Shown piece by piece: positions 7,531-13,828 of a stretch of 16,017 nucleotides of DNA; position 1 is the first letter of the stretch; the number at the start of each line of letters is the position of its first letter. The stretch lies in contig DATGEP010000048.1 of the NCBI GenBank assembly GCA_035310125.1, positions 1-16,017 of the forward strand, given 5' to 3'. The notes under the pieces are model-generated. The model worked only from the letters and a program-made list of their open reading frames with translations. It did not search any database and was not told the origin of the DNA. This stretch comes from DATGEP01 sp035310125. Its GTDB lineage: Bacteria > Chloroflexota > Ktedonobacteria > Ktedonobacterales > JADMIN01. The translations under genes were made by a program, and so were the position numbers.

Positions 7531-7757
7531 CTCCTTTGAGAGGCTTTGATGCGACGCTTCGCCGCTCGGATCTCCCCAGACGGCTGTCGCCTGCTACCAA
7601 GGTGGCTTGGTCCCTCCTTGGGCGGGACTCTCACCCGCTGTTCGTTCACGGCTTACCGGACGCACTCTTCTTGGCTGTCGCAAACCTTGAGCGCGGTGTC
7701 ACGCCTTACGATCCCGCGGGCGCAATTGAGGACCTGCGCATCGTCCCTGAATGCCCA
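7531..7757 (-). other. Intergenic region with group II intron-like hairpins
   Basis: This non-coding stretch holds a clustered set of inverted repeats. CCAAG (7597-7601) pairs with CTTGG (7606-7610), or CCAAGG with CCTTGG (7616-7621). GCGGG (7622-7626) pairs with CCCGC (7634-7638). On the minus strand the second reads GCGGGTGAGAGTCCCGC, a phrase I associate with the 5' domain I of bacterial group II introns. There is no reverse-transcriptase ORF nearby, so this is at most a fragment. It may also act as the transcription end of the methyltransferase gene at 7758. Confidence 0.3.
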
Positions 7758-8372
7758 TCACGGATTCAGTGCGATCGCCAGAACCGGCACTTGCCCACCA
7801 AGCATGGCTAGACGCCGATCGGCCACTACAGCCAGTCCTCCATCAGACAGCATCGCGTCGAGCCAACCGCGTTCCTCCAATCGCTCACGGTCAATGAGCC
7901 TGCGGATAAAACAACTCCTCCCCTGGGGAACGAAGTCGGCAAGCAACCAACGGCCGCCCGGCGCCAGCACACGACGCACCTCACTGACGCCCTTGCTTTG
8001 GTCGTACCAGTGACGCATCGTGAGCGTACTAAAGACCAGATCGAAGGCACCAGTCTGTAGGGGCAGCTCTTCCGCCGTTCCCTGCTGGAAACGGATCGCC
8101 ATGCCCGCCGGAAGCGAGGCTTTTGCCTGCTTCACCATTTCGATGGCAGCGTCAACTCCTAACAGCTCAACGCCTGGGAACCGCTCCGCGGCGGACCGGA
8201 GAAGACGCCCTGTTCCGCAGCCCACGTCAAGGATCGCTGTCGGCCATGGGACCTCTTGGGCTGCAAGCTGCAAAGCCGCTTCGTGTACCGGCCGGAAGAG
8301 GAAGCGCTGCATCGGATGCCCGTCGTACGTCTGGGCCCAACGGTTGAAGTGATCGATACGGTCATATGTCAT
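7758..8372 (-). CDS. Class I SAM-dependent methyltransferase
   Basis: A 204-aa cytoplasmic methyltransferase of the methyltransf_11/UbiE-like type. It opens MTYDRIDHFNRWAQTYDGHP, a standard N-terminus for this group, then motif I ILDVGCGTGRLL at about 47-58, the acidic ribose-binding strand LLGVDAAIEMVKQA (70-83), TAEELPLQTGAFDLVFS (99-115) and RVLAPGGRWLLADFV (134-148). All core motifs are intact. I chose ATG at 8372 because the family N-terminus begins there; the frame stays open to 8561 but the extra 63 residues are low-complexity and unconserved. No clear Shine-Dalgarno precedes the ATG; a small hairpin sits just upstream. The substrate is unknown. It is a different protein from the truncated methyltransferase at the window start. 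Confidence 0.88.
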   Translation of the reverse strand: MTYDRIDHFNRWAQTYDGHPMQRFLFRPVHEAALQLAAQEVPWPTAILDVGCGTGRLLRSAAERFPGVELLGVDAAIEMVKQAKASLPAGMAIRFQQGTAEELPLQTGAFDLVFSTLTMRHWYDQSKGVSEVRRVLAPGGRWLLADFVPQGRSCFIRRLIDRERLEERGWLDAMLSDGGLAVVADRRLAMLGGQVPVLAIALNP

Positions 8373-8390
8373 TGGTGTTGCGAAAGGGCA

Positions 8391-8405
8391 CGCACCCGAG
8401 GTGCG
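8391..8405 (-). promoter_or_regulatory. 6-bp hairpin in the methyltransferase 5' region
   Basis: CGCACC (8391-8396) and GGTGCG (8400-8405) pair around a 3-nt loop, 19-33 nt upstream of the ATG at 8372. It could affect translation or be a small operator; the evidence is only the symmetry. Confidence 0.3.
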
Positions 8406-8558
8406 TAGAAAAGGCGCGGAGTTTGGGTGCCCAAAGTCACCGGTCCCAGTTGGCGACGATCCCGAGCCTGAAGTTACGCAGCTCATTCGGCTAACGCGCA
8501 CCCGGGAAGCCTCCGCGCTGAAGGCCTCGCTGGCGCGAGATCTGGTGCATCGACCCGC

Positions 8559-8577
8559 CACCGACCAATGGTCGGTG
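8559..8577. promoter_or_regulatory. 19-bp perfect palindrome (operator or hairpin)
   Basis: CACCGACCA (8559-8567) and TGGTCGGTG (8569-8577) are exact inverted repeats around a single base. The site lies between the stop of the glycosyltransferase gene (8638) and the start of the methyltransferase (8372), both on the minus strand. The short centre and 9-bp arms fit a dimeric repressor operator (TetR-like) better than a terminator, and the methyltransferase promoter would lie just downstream. No matching regulator gene is adjacent. Confidence 0.45.
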
Positions 8578-8637
8578 CGAGTCTGCGCTCATTGTCGCCC
8601 TTTTGGTCAACTTGGCCCACGGGGAGGCCAAGACCGA

Positions 8638-9369
8638 TCAGCATTCCGAGTGTGGATGCAGGGGGACAATCGGCTCGCTGTCAGCCTGCTTCACTGCTGC
8701 AGGAGCCAAATAACCGTCCGACAACATGGCGTCGAGCACCTCGCTACGGCGCATTGCAGCGGTGCGCGGGTGAAATAAGGGATCGTAGGCGCTCGGGGCC
8801 TGAGCCAAACCGGCCAACAGTGCATAGCCTGCCAGGTCAAGGCGGTATACGGGTGCTCCGAAGTAGGCGCAGGACGCCTCTTCGACGCCGAATAGCCCGG
8901 GGCCGGTCGGGATCTCACTGAGATAGTCGGCCAGGATTTGAGCCTTCGTGATGACGGATTCGACCTTGAAAGCGATGGTGGCATCGACCACCTTGTTAAA
9001 GCCTCGGTCCGATCCATTCAGATAGATGTCCTTCACCAGCTGCTGGGTGATGGTCGAGGCACCCTGACACCAACACTGATGGGTAGCGTCGAATAGGGCT
9101 GCCCGCGCAATGCCGATGGTATCCACGCCGTGGTGCTGATAAAAACGCTCGTCTTCGATGGCCACGATCGCCTGGGCCAGCCTCGGCGGGATGTCTTTGG
9201 GGGAAACCAGAGGCGCACCCCGGTCCTGCAGGTAGGACATGACCCGGATCTGGACATGTGCACCAGATGGGGTGGTCCTCCACAGGCTCCCAATCAGCAC
9301 GCCGGCGAGCAGGGCGGGGATGGCAGGCCACAACAGGTTGCGAGGCCAAGGTCGAGAACTATGTTGCAT
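8638..9369 (-). CDS. Monofunctional peptidoglycan glycosyltransferase (GT51), altered motif 3
   Basis: A 243-aa protein with an N-terminal membrane anchor (about residues 12-30) and a GT51 transglycosylase domain, which polymerises lipid II into glycan strands at the outer face of the membrane. Motif 1 IEDERFYQHHGVD (71-83) contains the catalytic Glu72; motif 2 is GASTITQQLVKDIYL (103-117); motifs 4/5 are AQILADYLSEIPTGPGLFGV and EEASCAYFG. No penicillin-binding domain follows, so it is of the MtgA type. Motif 3, normally RKxxE...LA..LE, reads NKVVDATIAFKVE: the Arg is Asn and the Glu that is the second key acid is Asp129. Activity may therefore be altered. ATG at 9369 lies inside the end of lysR (11-nt overlap), indicating coupled translation. 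Confidence 0.88.
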   Translation of the reverse strand: MQHSSRPWPRNLLWPAIPALLAGVLIGSLWRTTPSGAHVQIRVMSYLQDRGAPLVSPKDIPPRLAQAIVAIEDERFYQHHGVDTIGIARAALFDATHQCWCQGASTITQQLVKDIYLNGSDRGFNKVVDATIAFKVESVITKAQILADYLSEIPTGPGLFGVEEASCAYFGAPVYRLDLAGYALLAGLAQAPSAYDPLFHPRTAAMRRSEVLDAMLSDGYLAPAAVKQADSEPIVPLHPHSEC

Positions 9370-10246
9370 CTTGCCGGCTGCGTGGAAGAACGCTCCAGAA
9401 CGCCTCGACCACTGGCACCTTGCTTGACCGGCGGCGGATCGCGGTGATCCACCGACTCCTCGCCGGGATCTCGAGTTGAACCAGCAGACCGCGCTCTAGC
9501 TCTGTCTCAATGGTCACTCGCGGCAGGATGGCGTAGCCAAGGCCTGCCAGCGCTGCGGACCTGACCGAGTCGAGATGGCTGAGCTCGAGGCGTGGCGATG
9601 CCCCGTATGCGCGCCCCAGCATCTCATGAGCCAGTGCCTCTGTTGCCGATCCGACTTCTCGAGCCAGGTAGCGGTGGGCGCCGAGTTCCGTAACCGTCCG
9701 GCGGCTCGCTTTCCCCAGCGGGTGCCTGGAGCTCACAACGGCGATCACCACATCCTCGTGAATGTGCAGGGATTCGATGTTGCCCTCCATAACAGGCCCT
9801 TCGATAAGGCCGCAGTCGAGCTCGGCGTTAGAAACCTTCTCGGCAATCGTGGGCGTAGTTCCACCGACCACCTGAATGTTTACGTTTGGCCAACGTTTGA
9901 TGAATTCGGAGAGTAGGGGGGACAAGTAATGGTTCGCGCAGGTGGGACTGGCGCCCACGCGTAGCCTTCCGATGCTCAGCGACCGCTGGAGGCGTGCGGT
10001 CTCGACGATCCCTTCTAGCTCACGCGCGGCCGCCGCACACGCCGCAGCAACTTCGAGCCCCGCCGGAGTCAGGCGCATCGCGTGTCCAGAGCGCTCGATG
10101 AGCTGTAGGCCGAGAGCCCGTTCCAGATGCCTCATCTGCTGCGTCACCGCCCCCTGGGTCAAGTCGAGGGCCTGCGCGGCGCGGGAGAGGTTGGCCGACT
10201 TGGAAACGGCCACGAAGGTTCGGATCTGTTCCGTGCTGAAGCCCAG
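9359..10246 (-). CDS. LysR-family transcriptional regulator with unconventional start
   Basis: A LysR-type regulator of about 295 residues. The N-terminal winged helix-turn-helix reads FVAVSKSANLSRAAQALDLT and then QGAVTQQMRHLERALGLQLI. A periplasmic-binding-like effector domain follows, including LRVGASPTCANHYLSPLLSE, LDCGLIEGPV and HPLG. The first ATG/GTG/TTG in frame is GTG at 10213, but the conserved first helix (STEQIRTF) is encoded upstream of it. The frame is open back to a TAA at 10267-10265 with only CTG (10261, 10246) and ATT (10255) as possible starts; I place the start at CTG 10246 provisionally. It overlaps the glycosyltransferase gene downstream and is divergent from the permease operon, with a LysR-type palindrome between. 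It probably regulates itself and that operon, which is the standard LysR arrangement. Confidence 0.88.
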   Translation of the reverse strand: MGFSTEQIRTFVAVSKSANLSRAAQALDLTQGAVTQQMRHLERALGLQLIERSGHAMRLTPAGLEVAAACAAAARELEGIVETARLQRSLSIGRLRVGASPTCANHYLSPLLSEFIKRWPNVNIQVVGGTTPTIAEKVSNAELDCGLIEGPVMEGNIESLHIHEDVVIAVVSSRHPLGKASRRTVTELGAHRYLAREVGSATEALAHEMLGRAYGASPRLELSHLDSVRSAALAGLGYAILPRVTIETELERGLLVQLEIPARSRWITAIRRRSSKVPVVEAFWSVLPRSRQDAT

Positions 10247-10264
10247 CGCCGTAATAGGCAGAGT

Positions 10265-10277
10265 TTAGCATCGCTAA
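10265..10277. promoter_or_regulatory. LysR-type operator TTAGC-N3-GCTAA
   Basis: TTAGC (10265-10269) and GCTAA (10273-10277) form a perfect inverted repeat that fits the LysR T-N11-A rule. It lies in the divergent region between lysR (-) and the TauE/SafE permease (+), next to the probable lysR start, as an autoregulatory recognition site would. A related sequence, GAATTAGA, follows at 10278-10285. Confidence 0.6.
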
Positions 10278-10341
10278 GAATTAGACGCAATTTTCGTAGC
10301 CTTTGTGCAAGGGAGTCGACCTTTCCGGCACACTCGGACTT

Positions 10342-11181
10342 GTGGAGTCGACGGTCGCCGGCGTGGTGCCGTTCATCGGCCTCGCCGGCCTTGGGCTGAT
10401 CGTCGGGGCGTACGGAACGCTGATCGGAGCCGGCGGAGGCTTTGTGCTGGTCCCTCTCCTCTTGATTCTGTATCCGCACGACGCTCCGGCTCAGGTGACT
10501 GCAATTTCCCTCGGGGTCGTCTTTGTGAATGCGATCTCAGGGTCCCTCAGCTACTTTCGGCTCAAACGCGCCGATTACCGCACCGGATTCTGGCTTGCCG
10601 GCGCGACGCTTCCGGGCGCGGTTCTGGGATCGATCGTCGTCGGCAGTATCCCAAAGGGCGCATTTGACCTGATGATGGGCGCGACCCTTCTGGCTGTCGG
10701 TGGCTACCTGGTCGCGCAACCGAGTGCCCGAATGCCCCTGATGGTGGATGGGCCCTTGGTGGTCAAGCGGACAATCACCGACTCCTCCGGGCGAAGTTAC
10801 TCATACCGACTGAACCTTGGGTTGGCGGTGCTGTTCAGCATCGTCGTCGGATTCTTGTCCAGCCTCCTCGGCATCGGTGGTGGCATCATCCACGTACCTC
10901 TGCTCACTACCTTTTTCGCTTTCCCGGAGCACGTGGCAACTGCCACATCGCACTTCACCCTCATGTTCATGTCGGCGGCTGCCACGGCGACCCACGCCGT
11001 CGAGGGCGACTACTTGACTACGTACAAGACCACGATTGCGCTCGCCACAGGAGTGCTCGTCGGGGCACCGGTTGGCGCCGCAATTTCAGAGCGGGTCGAG
11101 GGGCATTGGATAGTCCGGCTCTTGGCGGTTGCGCTCGGGGTGGTCGGACTGCGGTTGCTCTTGGTGGCCTCAGCGCTGTGA
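10342..11181 (+). CDS. TauE/SafE-family membrane permease (sulfite/anion exporter type)
   Basis: A hydrophobic protein of about 280 residues with two homologous halves, each opening with the family's glycine-rich motif: LIGAGGGFVLVPLLLI early on, and LLGIGGGIIHVPLLTTFFAF in the middle. Each is followed by several membrane spans (for example TAISLGVVFVNAISGSLSYF and TATSHFTLMFMSAAATATHA). TauE/SafE proteins carry sulfite, sulfoacetate or other small organic anions across the inner membrane; the substrate here is unknown. The start is uncertain: GTG 10342 is given, TTG 10303 is also in frame but would place the AAGGGAG sequence (10309-10315) inside the gene, and GTG 10363 is possible. It is divergent from lysR across a LysR-type palindrome and is the first gene of a block with lgt and two PAP2 genes. 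Confidence 0.88.
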   Translation: MESTVAGVVPFIGLAGLGLIVGAYGTLIGAGGGFVLVPLLLILYPHDAPAQVTAISLGVVFVNAISGSLSYFRLKRADYRTGFWLAGATLPGAVLGSIVVGSIPKGAFDLMMGATLLAVGGYLVAQPSARMPLMVDGPLVVKRTITDSSGRSYSYRLNLGLAVLFSIVVGFLSSLLGIGGGIIHVPLLTTFFAFPEHVATATSHFTLMFMSAAATATHAVEGDYLTTYKTTIALATGVLVGAPVGAAISERVEGHWIVRLLAVALGVVGLRLLLVASAL

Positions 11182-11221
11182 ACCAGGTTGGAACGCTGCG
11201 ATCTGGTCGCGGCTAATTGAC

Positions 11222-12046
11222 ATGACGGCACTCTGGCTTGTGATCACCGACCCCTTACCACCGGGAATCCGCATGGGTCCATTCGATCTGCACTTCTACG
11301 GCCTCGCCTACGCGATCGCATTTTTGGCCGGCGGCTGGGTCGCCACCCATCACCTGGCTCGTCGAGGCGTTCCATCCTCGACCAGCCAGACCATCGCCTT
11401 TTGGACGATCGTCTTCGGCCTGATCGGCGCCCGTCTTTATTTCGTCGTGCAGTCAGGCTGGTGGTGGTACCTGACCCACCCGCTTCACATCTTTGCTTTC
11501 TGGGAAGGCGGGATGGCCTTCTTCGGCGCCATCTTCGCCGCCGTTGTCGTCCTTTTTGTCATGAGCCGGCGGCACCACATCCCCTTTTGGGACCTCCTCG
11601 ACGCGGGAGTGCTGTTCGCCGCGGTCGGCCAGCCGATCGGCAGGCTCGGGAATTTCATGAACGGCGAGATACTCGGCCCGCCGTCCAACCTTCCCTGGGC
11701 GGTTCGCTATACCAACCCAGAATCAATGGCGCCCCATCTGGGAGTTGCCTACCAACCCGCGAACCTTTATGAGGCGCTGGGCACGCTCTGCATCCTGGGC
11801 ATCCTGCTTTATCTCCGCCGCCGCGGAGTCGCACCGGGCGTCCTGGGTCTGACCTACCTGGTTCTATATCCCCTCAGCCAGCTCGTACTCTTCAACTGGC
11901 GCACCGACTACGAGACTCCCGCCCTGCTGTGGGGGCTCAAGCAAGCGCAGCTGACCGCGCTCGCGGTCCTGGCCGTGATGGTCCCCATCGTCATCTGGGT
12001 CTGGCGAAGCAGAAACAAATCCTCTCGCCCGCAAACGCATGGTTGA
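11222..12046 (+). CDS. lgt: Prolipoprotein diacylglyceryl transferase
   Basis: A 274-aa polytopic membrane enzyme that moves the diacylglyceryl group from phosphatidylglycerol to the lipobox cysteine of prolipoproteins, the first step in lipoprotein maturation. Family marks are clear: YGLAYAIAFLAGGWV (26-40), the WEGGMAFFGA loop (94-103), the Lgt signature GRLGNFMNGEILG (140-152) with its essential Arg and Asn residues, and YQPANLYEAL (177-186). The length is typical. I chose ATG at 11222, which gives the usual short N-terminal tail; the frame extends further upstream but that part overlaps the permease gene and is unconserved. It follows the permease by 40 bp and overlaps the next gene by 8 bp, so the genes are probably co-transcribed. 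Confidence 0.94.
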   Translation: MTALWLVITDPLPPGIRMGPFDLHFYGLAYAIAFLAGGWVATHHLARRGVPSSTSQTIAFWTIVFGLIGARLYFVVQSGWWWYLTHPLHIFAFWEGGMAFFGAIFAAVVVLFVMSRRHHIPFWDLLDAGVLFAAVGQPIGRLGNFMNGEILGPPSNLPWAVRYTNPESMAPHLGVAYQPANLYEALGTLCILGILLYLRRRGVAPGVLGLTYLVLYPLSQLVLFNWRTDYETPALLWGLKQAQLTALAVLAVMVPIVIWVWRSRNKSSRPQTHG

Positions 12047-12596
12047 TTTCAGCAACGCCATTCATGGTCTCGCCGGCCACTCCGCAGCCGCAGACGTGCT
12101 GGCCCGGATCGCCGCCAATTACCTGGTCTTTTTCGGCGTGTTCGTGCTGGCCTGGCTGTACATCCGCCAGCGATCGCTGCGGACGTTCATCGCCGCGGGT
12201 CTAGCCGGAGTGGCAGCCGTAGGCATGGCCGGCCTCATGGGGCTGGTCGACTACGTGCCGCGTCCCTTTGTGGCCGAGCATTTCATTCCCTTGATCCAGC
12301 ACCCGGCGGACAGTTCGTTCCCCTCCGATCACCTCGCCGCACTCGGAGCGGTGTGCGGGGCCACTTGGTTCGCCGCACGACGACTGAGCGTTGCCACTGG
12401 TGTTGTGGCCGTGGTTGTGGCTTTTGCACGGGTCTATGTAGGAGTTCATTGGGTCACAGATGTCGCAGCCGGCTTCGGACTCGGTGTCATCACTGGCATG
12501 ACCTTCTGGTACCTCACGGCTAAAGCCGATCCGTTCGTGACCCAGCTCGATCACCTACTAAGGCGTTGGAGGAGGCCAGTTGGCACCGGCATCTGA
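12039..12596 (+). CDS. PAP2-family membrane phosphatase (undecaprenyl-diphosphatase-like)
   Basis: A 185-aa protein of the PAP2/phosphatidic acid phosphatase superfamily, small and helical like BcrC/YbjG undecaprenyl-diphosphatases, which recycle the lipid carrier of cell-wall synthesis. Motif C2 SSFPSDHLAA lies at 92-101 (PSDH, with the acid/base His98). Motif C3 ARVYVGVHWVTDVAAG at 130-145 carries Arg131, the nucleophilic His137 and Asp141. The C1 region reads DYVPRPF: the Arg-Pro pair is present but the Lys normally seven residues earlier is not. ATG at 12039 overlaps the end of lgt by 8 bp, and its 3' end overlaps the next PAP2 gene by 17 bp, so translation is coupled. The lipid substrate is inferred from size and neighbours. 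Confidence 0.88.
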   Translation: MVDFSNAIHGLAGHSAAADVLARIAANYLVFFGVFVLAWLYIRQRSLRTFIAAGLAGVAAVGMAGLMGLVDYVPRPFVAEHFIPLIQHPADSSFPSDHLAALGAVCGATWFAARRLSVATGVVAVVVAFARVYVGVHWVTDVAAGFGLGVITGMTFWYLTAKADPFVTQLDHLLRRWRRPVGTGI

Positions 12597-13566
12597 CAGT
12601 CGTGCCCCGATCAGCTCTGGACAGCGCACTCGGCCGCTCGTGGCGCTCGCGCTGACTTACCTCGGCTTGACCTCGGCCTTCATGATCTGGCGAGGCATTT
12701 CGGTCTCGCCCGACTACCTGCTTCTGCTGCTCCTGCCAGTGGCGATTGCGAGTGGTCGACTCTGGCGCTTCCTGGGCGACTGGATTCCATTCATTGTCAT
12801 CTTCCTGGCCTACGAGGCGATGCGGGGCGTGGCTCCCAAGACCGGGATCCCGCCGCACGTGGCTGACCTCGCGGATCTGGAGTCGCGGGTTTTCGCCGAC
12901 CACATCCCGACCGCGGTGCTCCAGGATTGGCTCGCGAACCCTCCCGGCCGGGTTGTCGCGTATGCCGCGACGATCGTGTATTTCTCTCACTTTGTATTTC
13001 CGATCGCCGTCGCAATGGCGCTCTGGCTGGTCGACCGGCGGCAGTTCTTGCGCTTCACCACAGCCCTCATGGCGATGTGCTTTGTCGCGTTTGCGATCTT
13101 TGTGCTTGCCCCGACGGCGCCGCCCTGGTATGCGGAATCGCACGGAGCGATCACCGGCGTGCACAAGATCATCGCCGCTACCCTGCCAAGTGCAGTCAGT
13201 CCGTACTACGCCGCCTTGAATCCGAATCCGGTGGCGGCCTTTCCCTCCCTCCACGCGGCCTTTCCCTTTCTGGGCTTCCTCGCCGTCCGCGAAGTGTTCT
13301 CCCGCCGAGCGGCTTGGGCCGTGCTGGCCTGGTGCATTGCGGTCTGGTTCAGTGTCGTTTACCTCGGCGAGCATTACGTGGTCGATGTGATCGCTGGGGT
13401 GGCGCTGGCGGCACTCGTCTGGTGGCTTCTGAACCACGTCGTTGCGCCGCGGTACCTGCCTCTGCGCGCAAATCAATGCCTCGCGACATCCAGCCCGGGC
13501 CGCCCTCCAGTTGCCGTGGCGCCAACGCCATGGCCGGAATCTCTGGGCCCCCAGGAGTTGGAATGA
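12580..13566 (+). CDS. PAP2-superfamily integral membrane protein (PAP2_3/inositolphosphotransferase-like)
   Basis: A 328-aa polytopic membrane protein of the second PAP2 branch (the group annotated as inositol phosphorylceramide synthase-like or PAP2_3). About six membrane spans are visible. Motifs: VLAPTAPPWY (175-184), VAAFPSLHAAFP (218-229, the C2 equivalent with His225) and VVYLGEHYVVDVIAG (259-273, the C3 equivalent with His265 and Asp269). Members transfer or hydrolyse lipid-linked phosphate groups; phosphatase and inositol-phosphate transferase are both possible. The start is TTG 12580, with GGAGGAGG (12568-12575) 4 nt upstream, inside the preceding PAP2 gene. Residues 295-328 are a proline-rich soluble tail. 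The stop TGA overlaps an ATG (ATGA, 13563-13566), which opens only decayed sequence, suggesting that a fifth operon gene was lost. Confidence 0.87.
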   Translation: MAPASDSRAPISSGQRTRPLVALALTYLGLTSAFMIWRGISVSPDYLLLLLLPVAIASGRLWRFLGDWIPFIVIFLAYEAMRGVAPKTGIPPHVADLADLESRVFADHIPTAVLQDWLANPPGRVVAYAATIVYFSHFVFPIAVAMALWLVDRRQFLRFTTALMAMCFVAFAIFVLAPTAPPWYAESHGAITGVHKIIAATLPSAVSPYYAALNPNPVAAFPSLHAAFPFLGFLAVREVFSRRAAWAVLAWCIAVWFSVVYLGEHYVVDVIAGVALAALVWWLLNHVVAPRYLPLRANQCLATSSPGRPPVAVAPTPWPESLGPQELE

Positions 13567-13828
13567 AGTCGCCCACCCGAATCACAACCAGGGGCGGTCA
13601 CAGGCCTCGGGCAGGGTTCCATTCCACGTGGCCGCCGGTCTGTTGCCCACCGCCGACTCGATCGGTGCGATCGATGAGCACTTCGACCGGTGGTTTGAAC
13701 TTCTGCCGGAGCTTGCGGCTTCTTGATTTTCGTGCGGGCGAATATGTGCTCACCCTTCTCCCTTCATCCTTGCACGAAGCGGAGCGTGGTTCCGACGCCG
13801 CTTTGGATAAAGGCGCTCGGGATGAGCG
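13567..13828 (+). pseudogene. Decayed coding DNA after the PAP2 operon
   Basis: ATG 13563 overlaps the previous stop but its frame (to 14039) has an unlikely composition and is not a real protein. In another frame, about 13613-13726 reads RVPFHVAAGLLPTADSIGAI and then DEHFDRWFELLPELAAS with strongly GC-biased third positions before a stop, so this was coding. In a third frame, about 13771-13823 gives HEAERGSDAALDKGARDER, which may lead into the synthetase fragment that follows. I do not recognise a family for these pieces. The pattern of short coding stretches in changing frames points to frameshifts and deletions in one or more former genes. Confidence 0.5.

Noticed and set aside
8401..8921. 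Plus-strand frames of 125 and 117 codons.
   Set aside because: They run antisense to the GT51 gene or through its spacer, lack motifs and have no ribosome-binding site.
12520..13476. Minus-strand 318-codon frame opposite the second PAP2 gene.
   Set aside because: Its composition is Arg/Gly/Asp-rich and unlike a folded protein; the plus strand encodes a clear PAP2 membrane protein.
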